Below, one piece after another: positions 1 through 10,566 of a DNA stretch of 20,325 nt. The notes below the pieces were generated by a model, which worked only from the letters and a program-made list of their open reading frames with translations, ran no database searches and was not told the origin of the DNA. The position numbers were made by a program, and so were the translations under genes. Every line of letters begins with the position of its first letter. Position 1 is the first letter of the stretch. This stretch comes from Oppiella nova (taxonomy: Eukaryota > Arthropoda > Arachnida > Sarcoptiformes > Oppiidae), in the NCBI GenBank assembly GCA_905397405.1, contig CAJPVJ010000806.1, positions 1-20,325 on the forward strand, written 5' to 3'.

Positions 1-997
1 AAATAGTATGAGATTTTCACCAAAATTAATCATTGTATTTGTGGCACTTATGAGGTCTCACCAGAAGTCTATTGACATTATATTAATTGATTTTTGAGGC
101 TTCAATTAGCATTGATTAAATGAATTGAGAAAATAGGGGAACAAATAATGCGATTAAAAGCCATTTCAATAATGTTTGCCCTATCATCCTATCTGTCATT
201 TGCAAACAAAGACATTAGTTTCAAGTATTTAATCAAATAGCTATTATTAGAGCGACAAATTATCATGAAATTTTGGGTTTTATGGCAAATAATTGCATTC
301 AAACATCGCCTTTGAGTTCATCACACTTTGGTCTCTTCGAGTTGTATTCACTTTTCATATCTTTCGTGGACTTTATATTTCAATTGAAGTTTATTTAACT
401 TTTTTCGTATTATATCATTATTTTTTTGTACTCTTATTACTTGTAAATTATTTATAAACTTAGTGAGTTAGACAAAGTGTTATAACAATTATACTGTATT
501 TGTTATATTAATATAACCTAAAATTTACATTAAGTAAAGTAGATGATTACGTTGTATTAGATTGTAATCAGAAACCAAATGACACAATTATATACTATGT
601 CCAAAATTACTTTCAGTGTTAAATAAATAGTAATATATGAAAAATGAACATTCATAATTAAAAACAAATACAATATTTAACTTGATTATTATTATGTAGA
701 TAATTATCACTTATTTTGATGAGATATAAATACTGTATTTAGCACTGAATTTGTACTGAATTCAAACTATTTGAGCAAAAATTTACAAAATGAACAACAC
801 TGTCGAAACAAAAAACAATATATTTTTATTAGAAACCATTTCAAGACATATCAGTAGCATGTTAAATTCTAAAAAATGTTTGTTTGAATTGTCATTTTAA
901 AAAACAAAAGTATTCAATCGTTTATCTAAATAATATGATAAGTAATGTACAGATTCTATACTAATAATTGTGCTGTCATTCAGTCATTCAATGAACA
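1..997. repeat. Left arm of ~1 kb inverted repeat flanking SLC41 gene 1
   Basis: This stretch is the reverse complement of 6814-7814. Base 1 pairs with base 7814, and the match runs to about 997 with a few substitutions and small indels (about 97% identical by eye). The inner edge is clear, because identity stops at 998/6813. The outer edge cannot be placed because the arm begins at the first base of the window. The sequence is AT-rich with no credible ORF. It could be a transposon terminal repeat, a segmental inverted duplication or an assembly product; no transposase is visible between the arms. Confidence 0.93.
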
Positions 998-2265
998 AAT
1001 ATAAATTTGTTTTTATGTTTGTTTGTTATAAAATGCATTTTGAAACCAATTGAAATGTTATGTTTATATAACCGTAACTTTTACTACAGTTGTATTTCCC
1101 TGAAAATGCAATAAATGAACGAAAAATTTATAGAAATATACAATTAATTTAATTTAACGCTAACTCTATTCCCAAAGGGTTTTGATATATGATATCTGAA
1201 TCCACTCACGAATTCATAATTACTTTTTGGGGATAAAAATGTTATACAAGAGATACATAAATAATAAAAGCAATCGATTTGACCACAAAAACACACACAC
1301 AAAATTACTGTATAATCCATTTAATTGTATTAAAGTTGCAGTTATCATAATCTAATAAAATCATTAGTTATGAAACGAAAAAATTCTGCTTCTTATGCTA
1401 ATAACAGTTATGAATACCCGTGTAAAGTGTACAATAATTTGCGGATTTAATTAAATTTGAACAATAATTGAGTCGATGTGTTGCTGTTTGTTGTTTCACT
1501 CCCGCATCACAATTCAAATGATGATTAAGTTTATGAAAGCCTTTATAACGGTGTCCCTGATCTCAATCACAATCACATCAGACCTACTCTACTCTTTTCT
1601 GCCACTCAATAACAACACATAACATAACCAAACGGTTAGTAGTCGTTACCAATGCTATAGTTTTTTGCCATTTCATCGCTAATCCTATTATTCTTTAAGA
1701 ATTAGGAAGTTTTGCTAAACATTTATTCAAATTGTGTTTGTCTTACAAACTAATTATCGCTTATTTATAATCCGTTTTGAAATTAATATTTACTTTTTTC
1801 AGAGATATTTATGTTGTTTTTTAAAAATAGCAAACTTTGTAAACTCGTATTTGATTCAATTACATGTTTATTGTTTTGCGTGTAAAAAATATTTTTTTCT
1901 AATTGAATTTCAAGGTATGTTACGAAGCATTTAATTGTTTACAAGTCTCTAATTATATCGTAATTATATTAAATAAGTGCATGTTTTGTTATGATAAATA
2001 TAGAGAATTTTTGTCAATAACCTGGGTTAAAAAAGACGTTTTTCCTTTAGAATAAAAACAAAAAGAAAAACAATGTAAAAAGATTTTTCAAAAATGAAAA
2101 TTTAAAATAAAGTTGATGAATTTGACAAACAATTTATTAGTATTTCTATCGACAGCTCTCTGACACCGATGTTCACTACTTTCGGTTCGTTACAAATGAG
2201 ACATAACTTCAGTAAAAATATATTCATTTTGAACTCAAAACCGATTCATACGAAAGCGGCGAACA
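998..2265. other. AT-rich 5' flank of SLC41 gene 1, no gene seen
   Basis: This is non-coding sequence between the inverted repeat arm and the gene 1 start codon. It holds long A/T runs. Two slightly more GC-rich patches, about 1490-1630 and 2150-2265, may hold the promoter and 5' UTR. No convincing TATA/Inr pair was found. The only ORF (1734-1934) has low-complexity AT-driven composition and begins with a non-ATG codon, so it is not called. Confidence 0.6.
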
Positions 2266-5129
2266 ATGACTAAACTCGCGGCCGATCCTACAAAGTGCGA
2301 CAATTGTGTCGATGATAGGGAACCGCTCGACAGTCAACAGGAGTTGATACTGAAGATCATTAAAGACAAGTTCAATGAATGCAATGAATTCAGAAACAGT
2401 GACATCGAATCGGACAAAGAAAGTGTCAAATATTGCTGTGTCTGCAAGAAGTTTATACCGGAGTTTCATAAATATAAGCTCAAAGACAGCGTTAATCCGA
2501 CCAATACTTACGGAACTATTAATCCGGTGGTTGTTATCAACATCTTTAAGGACGAGGACGCCGATCACATCCCAATCGGTGGTGTGATTAATGAGGCTTT
2601 TCTTAACAACGAAGACGACACTCGGTTTGACTTAAGAATAATCCCTGAAGTGGACGAAGAATATCAGAGCGACCCGACCCTCGAGAGACCCGCGTCCAGA
2701 GGGGACACACCTTTCGGGCATTCAGACAAATGGAGGACTTCGTCGAAGAGGTCAATGGTGTCCATGAAGTCTCACAACTCAACTCAATTGCGAACAATGA
2801 CTCCATCGAGACGAAGATCATCGGCCATCACATCAAACTCCAGCGAAAAGCGAAGAGAAAGCATCCGGAATATGCTCTTTGGAGACCCGGAGCTCTCACT
2901 CCGGAGGTTCAGTCAAGACATCCGAAGTACTGTCAACGAGGAGAAGAAATTGAGCGATGAGTACGAGACGTATAAAGTGATATTCCTCCAGGTCTTTGTG
3001 CCATTTCTCATCGCAGGTATACATTGATTGAGAATTTTGTGATAATAATAGTTTATAATGAATGCAATGAATTGAGGTTTTGGTAACGTTGGCGCCGGAC
3101 TTATACTCGATTACGTCCAGCACTGGGATGTCTTTCAATCGGTGTCCGAATTGTTTATTTTGATCGCTTCGTAAGTTTTTAAAATTAATTTAAGTTTATT
3201 ATATTAAAGCCATCTAGGAAGATTTGTCAAAAATTTACAGCTATTTGTAAACTTGTCTACCAATAGACATATTTTCTATAGAATCGAGACATTTTCCACA
3301 AAATTTGAATTTAAATGAACAATTATGTTAAATTAAAAATTTTTATATGTGGAACCATGTTAATCATAAGTATATTTTTATTGGACTATATCAAAGATTA
3401 TAGAAGCTCGGTGAAATGTAAAATATACAATTTAAAGATATTTGGTGTCATTTCAAAGTTAATACCTTTGTTATTTAATTTGTATACTTTCCATTTTACC
3501 CAGTTACTATACTATGAGCTGTAACTATGACCTACGTATTAGGCCAAAGTTATTTTTATAGAAATACAAGCCTCACCAAGGTGTTTAGAAGGCCAATAAA
3601 AATATTTTAAATTTTAAACATCATTTAAAAAATAAAGATATTGTATGTACTGTATATTGCATAGTGTAGAAATAAAAATCATAAAACTTGATAAAATTGT
3701 TCACAACCTTATTAATGAAAATGATAAAATTATTGCAGATTTCTGGGTTTTAAAGGCAATTTGGAGATGACATTAGCGGCACCTGACAGGTGAGTCCGGT
3801 TGGACCCATTGGACCTATTCGGCACAGTTGTCACCCCTTACCCTCACCCTTTATAGTAGGACTAGGTTACGGTCCGTTATCACCACCGAGATAACCGGCG
3901 TTATAAACGCATATTAGTGAACATCGCGAAGGACTGGGAGTTTCAGACGGACCACTGTCTGCTCATATGCGCCACGAGTCTCATCACGGCGTCGGTCACC
4001 GGCTTTTTTCTGGCGACTCTCATGATAGCCGTCGTCATAATGGCGCGTAAGGCGGGCGTCAACCCCGACAACTGCAGTACACTAATCGCCGCCTTTTTGG
4101 GCGACATATCGGCGGTCGTGATGTTAGCCGGCACAGCCAAACTGCTATTCACGGTGCGCCACATCCAGTGGATTGCGCCCACGTTTATCGTCATATTCGT
4201 AGCGCTGCTACCGTTCCTCATATTCATCGCTAAGAATAACGAATACACCAGAGATTTGATTGACAAGGGATGGTATCCCATCATTATAGCCATGTTCATC
4301 TCGAGCATCGGTGGCTTTATATTTGATTTCGCGGTCAGTGTTTTCGAGACCATCGCTATATTCCAGCCCATAATCAATGGTGTAGGCGCTAACTTAGTGG
4401 CTGTTCAGGTCTGATATCGGACTTTCCTAATGAATCTAATGAATTGTGTTTACAAGTTATGTAATGTCTATATATTGTGTACACTTTGTGTTCAGGCGAG
4501 CAGGATATCCACGTATTTGCATCAGAGGTGCGCTTTGGGTGAAAAACCTCCGACCAGTTGTAAAGTGAATACAAATATCTGTCAATTACCTCATAATGTG
4601 TTTGTGGGCTCCAGTGAGTAATTAATCTTTATTTGGTTCTCTAATACAATATATTATATTATTAATCATATTTTCCCTATTTATTTAACATTTCGTACAT
4701 TAGATACGAATGTGAGGACTGCGAGACTTTTATTGATTATGGCAGTACCAGGGCATATTATTTATTTGATTACTATAAGACTCATACAATGGGATGATGT
4801 GACCCTTACAGTGCCATTTGTGAGCACCTATTTATTGGTGGCTGTCATACAAGTGTCCATTCTCTTATACATCGCTCACGTTTTAGTACCTTTTCTATGG
4901 AGTAAGAAAATTGATCCTGATAATAGTGCCATACCTGGTCAGTTACAATTGAAATTATATTAAAATATTAATATTTTGTGTATTCAATACTAATATAAAT
5001 TAATTTGTAGGCATAATCCGTTGCCCTCTAGACTATCCTTGCCGTAATAATTGCTAGCGAAAGTACCAAAATCAGTCAAAACCACTAGGTTTACGTCAGT
5101 TATTTGTCTAATTTCTTATATATTGTATT
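2266..5129 (+). CDS. SLC41A: SLC41 (MgtE-like) magnesium transporter, gene 1; frame broken here by two complemented blocks
   Basis: Exons: 2266-3016, 3077-3170, 3739-4408, 4496-4613, 4704-4937 and 5011-5129; introns of 60, 568, 87, 90 and 73 nt are all GT-AG. The expected product is 661 aa, a multi-pass membrane Mg2+ transporter/exchanger. Visible hallmarks are a ~240-residue hydrophilic N-terminus, [16 protein letters not shown] (252-267), [10 protein letters not shown] (287-296), VNPDN in a mid-protein helix, [11 protein letters not shown] ending exon 3, ASRISTYLH, and [10 protein letters not shown]. As printed, the frame stops at TGA 3791, and the last exon reads into a stop. Blocks 3783-3909 (residues ~297-339) and 5018-5144 (from ~625) are straight complements of the expected coding strand. 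With them read as complements, all phases agree and the exons sum to 1986 nt. Signature motifs depart from the family at two points: GAN instead of GGN, and STLIAAF where gene 2 has ATPIAAS. The family call is firm; the A1/A2/A3 subtype is not assignable. The gene is probably intact in the organism. Confidence 0.9.
3783..3909. other. SLC41A: 127-nt block complemented in place (not reversed), inside exon 3 of gene 1
   Basis: In the frame shared by flanking codons (position modulo 3 = 2), the printed bases give stops at 3791, 3854, 3857 and 3863 and no SLC41 similarity. Complementing each base in the same left-to-right order gives an open frame that includes RLSTQANLGN, GNIILIQCQA and LLAAIFA. 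These line up with RLSTHANLGN, GNIALVQCQA and FLAAIIA of gene 2 at the matching place. Edges are inferred from codons: 3783 is set because it restores the conserved Arg, and 3909 because the following ATA TTA GTG (ILV) already reads correctly. Edges may be off by one or two bases. GC content here is like an exon, not like the introns. Confidence 0.93.
4938..5010 (+). other. Last intron of SLC41 gene 1
   Basis: The donor is CCTG|GTCAGT at 4938 and the acceptor is TTTGTAG at 5008-5010. The length of 73 nt is typical of this window. The phase-1 junction joins G to GC, giving IPGIMATGD after block 5018-5144 is read as complement. This matches the spacing of gene 2 (IPLLTSSGD), which has no intron there. 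Confidence 0.75.
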
Positions 5130-5144
5130 GATAAGTGAATTTAC
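5018..5144. other. SLC41A: 127-nt block that is the straight complement of 5581-5707
   Basis: Every base from 5018 to 5144 is the Watson-Crick complement of the base 563 positions downstream, in the same left-to-right order, with no mismatch. For example 5018-5030 reads ccgttgccctcta and 5581-5593 reads ggcaacgggagat. It is not a reverse complement and not a direct repeat. At 5145/5708 (a versus g) the relation ends, and from 5146/5709 on the two units match directly. The two bases before (5016-5017) also fit the complement, but the reading frame suggests they are unaltered. The block covers almost all of the last coding exon of gene 1. Confidence 0.98.
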
Positions 5145-5343
5145 AAAATTCTTATTTTATGCAAAAAATCATTTGTTGTAAATATGTCTCACATTTATTT
5201 GAGCAATGTGTTATTTAAATATTTTATTATAACTCTAATCAAGAAATACAATCAATTAATCTGTATTTCAAAGTTTTCATAAAAATATATACTATTTATT
5301 TAATATTGTAGCTAATGTGATATTTGGATAAATGTAAACAATT

Positions 5344-5349
5344 AATAAA
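5344..5349 (+). terminator. Candidate polyadenylation signal of gene 1
   Basis: An AATAAA hexamer lies about 215 nt after the corrected stop codon. A second copy lies 563 nt downstream in the duplicate unit. In sequence this AT-rich such hexamers are common, so the assignment is tentative. Confidence 0.35.
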
Positions 5350-5580
5350 TATATTAATTAACAGGAATATTATTTGTATTTTATATGTATTCATTTATAT
5401 TTAAGTAAGATAATACTCTTAAGTGTAAGCAATTCATAAGTAATTTTGTTTAATTGTTTACTTTGATTTAAGCATTTATAAATCGATAATAACTATTTAT
5501 ATAGCTATTTTATTTTTTATTATTATGTATTTACGAGAAAATTCACTGAAATCATTAAAAAGATCGTTATTATCATAATA

Positions 5581-6143
5581 GGCAACGGGAGATCTGATAG
5601 GAACGGCATTATTAACGATCGCTTTCATGGTTTTAGTCAGTTTTGGTGATCCAAATGCAGTCAATAAACAGATTAAAGAATATATAACATAACTATTCAC
5701 TTAAATGGAAATTCTTATTTTATGCAAAAAATCATTTGTTGTAAATATGTCTCACATTTATTTGAGGATTGTGTTATTTAAATATTTTATTATAACTCTA
5801 ATCAAGAAATACAATCAATTGATCTGTATTTCAAAGTTTTCATAAAAATATATACTATTTATTTAATATTGTAGCTAATGTGATATTTGGATAAATGTAA
5901 ACAATTAATAAATATATTAATTAACAGGAATATTGTTTGTATTTTATATGTATTCATTTATATTTAATTAAGATAATACTCTTAAGTGTAAGCAATTCAT
6001 AAGTAATTCTGTTTTATTGTTTACTTTGATTTAAGCATTTATAAATCGATAATAACTATTTATATAGCTATTTTATTTTTTATTATTATGTATTTACGAG
6101 AAAATTCACTGAAATCATTAAAAAGATCGTTATTATCATAATA
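5581..6143. repeat. Tandem duplication unit 2 (563 bp)
   Basis: This is the second copy of the unit at 5018-5580. It holds an ordinary, uncomplemented copy of the gene 1 terminal exon (5582-5692) and the 435-bp AT-rich flank. It ends at 6143, where sequence unrelated to unit 1 begins. Confidence 0.95.
5582..5692 (+). pseudogene. SLC41A: Duplicate of the last coding exon of SLC41 gene 1
   Basis: The exon encodes 36 residues starting ATGDLIGTALL and ending KEYIT, then TAA. This is the C-terminal end of an SLC41 protein and parallels SSGDFLGSAFLL in gene 2. An AG at 5580-5581 precedes it, but splicing from the phase-1 donor at 4937 would put it out of frame, and the five residues-worth of upstream exon (GC ATA AT) is absent from this copy. 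It is therefore best read as a passive duplicate, even though it is the only readable copy of the C-terminus in the window as printed. Confidence 0.75.
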
Positions 6144-6813
6144 ACTTATTATGTACTATATGCACTTATAGGTAATGATTTCTTAGAACTAAATAAGAGC
6201 TCAATATATCAATAAAATCTACCTGTGCTCTACTCATACTCGCTATCCAGATATAGTTACCTATCAAAATATCACTATTGACTTGAGCATTTGAAATGCA
6301 ATGTTTTAAACTGAAACATTCTGTACTTCAAAGTTAATGTCAACTATTAAAGTGAACTTCACTTCAATTATCAAATAAAACATTAAAACTATTTTACTCA
6401 CGAGTCGGTATAATATTGTATAATAAATGTCGAAATTTTGTTTAAAAATTATTTATTGGAAACTTGAAAAATAAGAAAAATAGTTTATTTGAATCGTCTT
6501 TCAACGTATAGTAGTCTCATGGGTCGCATAAAAACATTTTTGAATGACGTTTAAAACGACTCTCAAATAAATAGCAAATCAATTGAATTGAGTGAAAGTG
6601 AAGCTAAAAGTTAATGTTTTTTGAGAGCATAAAAAGCAAGTGAATCAGTGAAACAAAATTGAACAGTGAAATCATTAGATCTTATTTATTGTGTGACAAA
6701 AAACATATAAAAAATAATATTTATGGACTTTATCGGCAAATCAACAAAAGTTTCCAAAAACTATACAAACAGGTATGCATTTGTCTCAATCGTCTCACAG
6801 TTTTTGACACAAA
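6144..6813. other. Spacer between duplicated exon unit and right inverted-repeat arm
   Basis: AT-rich sequence. It includes one possible short coding start at 6723-6772 (listed separately). Otherwise I see nothing recognisable. Confidence 0.55.
6723..6772 (+). CDS. Possible short first coding exon (speculative)
   Basis: ATG at 6723 opens 16 codons (MDFIGKSTKVSKNYTN plus a split Arg) that end at AG|GTATGC, a good splice donor. The preceding ~150 bases look like a 5' UTR, with repeated AGTGAA motifs and few stops in this frame. No downstream exon in matching phase was found, and the next 40 nt lead into the inverted repeat arm. It may be the start of an unknown gene, or chance. Confidence 0.2.
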
Positions 6814-7814
6814 TGTTCATTGAATGACTGAATGACAGCACAATTATTAGTATAGAATCTGTACATTACTTATCATATTATTTAGATAAACGATTGAATA
6901 CTTTTGTTTTTTAAAATGACAATTCAAACAAACATTTTTTTAGAATTTAACATGCTACTGATATGTCTTAAAATGGTTTCTAATAAAAATATATTGTTTT
7001 TTGTTTCGACAGTGTTGTTCATTTTGTAAATTTTTGCTCAAATAGTTTGAATTTAGTACAAATTCAGTGCTAAATACAGTATTTATATATCTCATCAAAA
7101 TAAGTGATAATTATCTACATAATAATAATCAAGTTAAATATTGTATTTGTTTTTAATTATTAATGTTCATTTTTCATATATTACTATTTATTTAACACTG
7201 AAAGTAATTTTGGACATAGTATATAATTGTGTCATTTGGTTTCTGATTACAATCTAATACAATGTAATCATCTACTTTACCTAATGTAAATTTTAGGTTA
7301 TATTAATATAACAAATACAGTATTATAATTGTTTTAACACTTTGTCTAACTCACAAAGTTTATAAATAATTTACAAGTAATAAGAGTACAAAAAAAATGA
7401 TATAATACGAAAAAAGTTAAATAAACTTCAATAGAAATATAAAGTCCACGAAAGATATGAAAAGTGAATACAACTCGAAGAGACCAAAGTGTGATGAACT
7501 CAAAGACGATGTTTGAATGCAATTATTTGCCATAAAACCCAAAATTTGATGATAATTTGTCGCTCTAATAATAGCTATTTGATTAAATACTTGAAACTAA
7601 TGTCTTTGTTTGCAAATGACAGATAGGATGATAGGGCAAACATTATTGAAATGGCTTTTAATCGCATAATTTGTTCCCCTATTTTGCCAATTCATTTAAT
7701 CAATGCTAATTGAAGCCTCAAAAATCAATTAATATAATGTCAATAGACTTCTGGTGAGACCTCATAAGTGCCACAAATACAATGATTAATTTTGGTGAAA
7801 ATCTCATACTATTT
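6814..7814. repeat. Right arm of ~1 kb inverted repeat
   Basis: Reverse complement of 1-997 over its full length with scattered substitutions and a net length difference of about 4 nt. Sequence after 7814 has no partner in the window, because the other arm meets the window edge. Confidence 0.93.
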
Positions 7815-9309
7815 AGACATTTTAAAAACTGTTTATGAATTATTGAATTAATTTATCAAATAAATGTATTACTCGAGTGTTGCTAAGGGTTTCATATGAC
7901 TTCACATAAGGGTCTTATTTTATAGTTTTTATATTTGGCATAATTTTTGATATGATTTGAATAATTGAAATAGCTTTCTATTTCATGTGAGTTTTAAAAA
8001 TTATATTTATATATAAATAATATCCTCGTATACATTTACATAAAATATTAATATAAAACATAAAATTGCATTTCAAAAACGATACTCTCGTTTGCGTAGT
8101 AAACACTTATCAAACGTTTGAAACAATACTAATCATAAGTTTTTATTTTGAAAACTTTAGAAATAAAATATATTCTTTGAACACCAGGTTCAAGTAATTG
8201 TTTCTTGAATTTCATGTAATGTGAACCCAATATGTAAACAAAATAAGATGTGATTCTCTCACAAAATCCTTTTTATCGCATTTCACTGAAATAATAAGTC
8301 AAACAATAATTACTACACTATTGCTTAATTAGACAACAATTATTAATTGAAAACAAATCAGCACTTAATAGGTATCAGGCGTTCACTTAATGTTCAGTGC
8401 AATACAATATAATATATGCTCATATTATGATAGACAGTGCCTATTAGGCACCGGTATTATGATACTGTATATTCCTTGAGAAACCTTGTATTTTGACATT
8501 CATTTCATAATTTGAATGTTTTTTGAATTGAATTCAAAATATTTGGATTAACCTGACAAACAAATTGTGAGAGTAATAGTTATAAATAATTATGTGTTAG
8601 AAATTATGACAAACAAAAAAGTACTTAAAACGGTATAAAGTTTACTGATAACTAACTTTGGAAAAAGTTTATAAGTTATAACTGGTTTCATATATTATGT
8701 CAGAGTGTGATATTTAAATACTTTTCTGAAGTTAACCCATTATTTCTGGTTTTGATTATTTGATTAATCGTATAGTATATCAATCAATGTGTGAAATAAT
8801 ACATACAGTTATATAAATGACAAATAATTGTTTCGATACTAATTGTCATAAATAAAAAGTTGTTGCATTTTAATAGGAATTGACTTGTTTTGCAAATTCT
8901 TATCACATTACCGTATATTATATTATAAATTATAGCAAATAATCAGTGATTTTTGAAGTGCTATTCAGTCCTGTCTTCACTGGAAAAGTTGTTTGAGGTT
9001 TACGTCATCTAAAACTCAATAAATATATTAAAAATATGGTTTTAGTCGGAAATTGTTTCCTTTGATTTTTGTGTCTATAAAACAAGTTTTTTTTGTAGTT
9101 ATTCCTGACGTATATTACATTCTTAAAACAATATTTTCTGAATTTTCTGAAATCAATAGCTTATAAGAATAATTGTCATGAATATATTATATTATAGTCA
9201 TGAAAATGAGAGATAAAAATAAAATTCATTATAAATTACACACCAAAACAAAGCATAAAAATAATGGCTTTCTCAGAGAGTGAGACTAGACTCTTAAACT
9301 ATAATTATA
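7815..9309. other. AT-rich intergenic sequence, no gene seen
   Basis: About 1.5 kb without a plausible ORF on either strand and without clear repeats of other parts of the window. Nothing else recognised. Confidence 0.6.
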
Positions 9310-9615
9310 ATGAATATTCTGGAAACATATGTATGGAAAAAACACAATTTCATTGGCATTACGTTTGGCACAGAATTTCAAACTTTGGGTGAAATGTGTG
9401 AACAAAATGTTTGGCAGAACTGTACGATAGGGCGGACCTTCGCTCCATTAGCTGTGTATAGAGATCCAAGTGTAGACACACACAGAATCTGTGGCACATG
9501 TACTCAATACAGTATTAAGGGGGGAACGGGAGGAATGGCACCAGAATATCCATGTTTGCAAAAAAACTGCTTAAAAAGTCTTACGATAAGGAAGTGTTAC
9601 TGTATTATCAATTAA
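9310..9615 (+). CDS. Uncertain Cys-rich ORF of 101 codons
   Basis: ATG at 9310 to TAA at 9613-9615. The codon composition from about 9400 to 9560 is richer in GC than the flanks. The protein has eight cysteines after residue 30, in motifs including NCTIG, ICGTC, YPCLQKNC and KCYC, and a Gly-rich GGTGGMAPEYP. The spacing vaguely recalls small Cys-rich extracellular domains such as single von Willebrand factor C, but I cannot claim homology. No signal peptide is evident at this start. Internal AGs at 9370-9371 and 9416-9417 could be splice acceptors, so the real unit may be an exon starting later. It may also be a decayed fragment. Confidence 0.25.
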   Translation: MNILETYVWKKHNFIGITFGTEFQTLGEMCEQNVWQNCTIGRTFAPLAVYRDPSVDTHRICGTCTQYSIKGGTGGMAPEYPCLQKNCLKSLTIRKCYCIIN

Positions 9616-9639
9616 ATTGTGTACATATTTAGTGTGCGA

Positions 9640-9925
9640 TTACATGACAATGAGAGTGCAATAGCTTTACGGCACGAGTAGGGGAACGGGTTGTGCGCGA
9701 ATGGATACATCCAGTGGGATAGGGATGTAAGGGATGTATGAGATGTATGTATGCGTACGGAATGCTGGCACCGGTATTCATACTGAACTCTAGTCTCCCT
9801 CTCCCCACAGCATTACATATACAGTGTGTATGTGTTGTGCAATGAGTTGCAGGCATTCACTCATTGAATGCATTCGCGTATAAGACTCGCAGTCTTACAG
9901 TCGACTCAACCATTCATTTCACACT
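9640..9925 (+). promoter_or_regulatory. GC-richer promoter-like region
   Basis: This stretch is clearly less AT-rich than its surroundings and has GATGTATG-type repeats at about 9710-9760. It has a TATA-like GTATAAGA at 9878-9885, followed by the initiator-like TCATTT at 9914-9919 (spacing a little long). It lies 650-900 nt upstream of the candidate small gene at 10567 and could hold its start site. Confidence 0.3.
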
Positions 9926-10566
9926 TGTTTTGATGTTTTTGTTTGAAAAGTGAACACAAAAAGCAATTATCATTAATACTGGCCTTTAATACGGTTTGTA
10001 ATCAATTGTACATTTCCTATCACTTCACTGTAATATCAATGAAACCAATATTTGGTGTCATTTGAGACCCAATTACTAGCCGTTTGTTTGCGAAGACAAA
10101 TGGTTTACATTTGCCTTACGTTTCCGTTTCTCTTATTTATTTCATTTATTTTTTAAATGCCTTTTAGTTGTAATCAATGAAAACACGATAATCTATACGA
10201 TTATGTAAATAGCGTTAAATAATGAGTACATATATAATGGCAATTAACTAATCCAGTGAATAGTCATTACATATATGCCGTAAAATAAGGTGAAAAATAT
10301 TTTGCTATAAAATCTCGTTTCAAAACTCCGATCGCTTTCGCAAAGCATTTGTTAATGTGTTTGTAATATCTAATCATTAATACATTTATATCTAATTAAT
10401 AGTCAGTTTTGTTTTGAATATAGTCTCACTTTTTTTTAATAAACACGGCATTTGATATGACTACTTAAAACAAACGGTGTATTTGTGCTAGTATCTATTT
10501 TGTTTAATAAATATTAGTGATTTTAAATAATTGTTTTAATGGTTTGAATGATGTGTTAATTAGGAG
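9926..10566. other. AT-rich stretch before the candidate small gene, possible 5' UTR or intron
   Basis: No ORF or recognisable element. If the start site is near 9915, this would be leader sequence of the gene beginning at 10567. Confidence 0.4.

Larger units (their letters stand above)
5018..5580. repeat. Tandem duplication unit 1 (563 bp) with last exon and 3' flank of gene 1
   Basis: Unit 1 is directly followed by unit 2 (5581-6143) with a constant offset of 563. Positions 5146-5580 match 5709-6143 with 7 substitutions in 435 bases and no indel. The first 127 bases match only as straight complement. The unit carries the gene 1 stop codon (5127-5129 after correction), the 3' UTR and an AATAAA at 5344-5349. 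Confidence 0.95.

Noticed and set aside
3790-3856. A 67-nt intron (GTGAGT donor, pyrimidine-rich acceptor CTTTATAG) in gene 1
   Set aside because: It looks right in length and signals, but the exon after it stops within about 20 codons and is out of frame with the next block. The whole stretch reads as SLC41 coding sequence when complemented base by base, so the splice sites are accidental.
3943-4377. Long ORF on the minus strand opposite gene 1 exon 3
   Set aside because: It is a shadow of the SLC41 coding exon. The plus strand has the conserved family motifs.
2266-5692. Gene 1 as a true pseudogene with an internal deletion and a lost C-terminus
   Set aside because: Both defects vanish when the two 127-nt blocks are read as straight complements. 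All exon phases then agree and the length is a multiple of three, so natural decay is not needed.
1-7814. A large DNA transposon or viral-type element carrying gene 1 between its terminal repeats
   Set aside because: No transposase, integrase, polymerase or capsid-like frame is visible between the arms, and target-site duplications cannot be seen. Kept only as a possibility in the findings.
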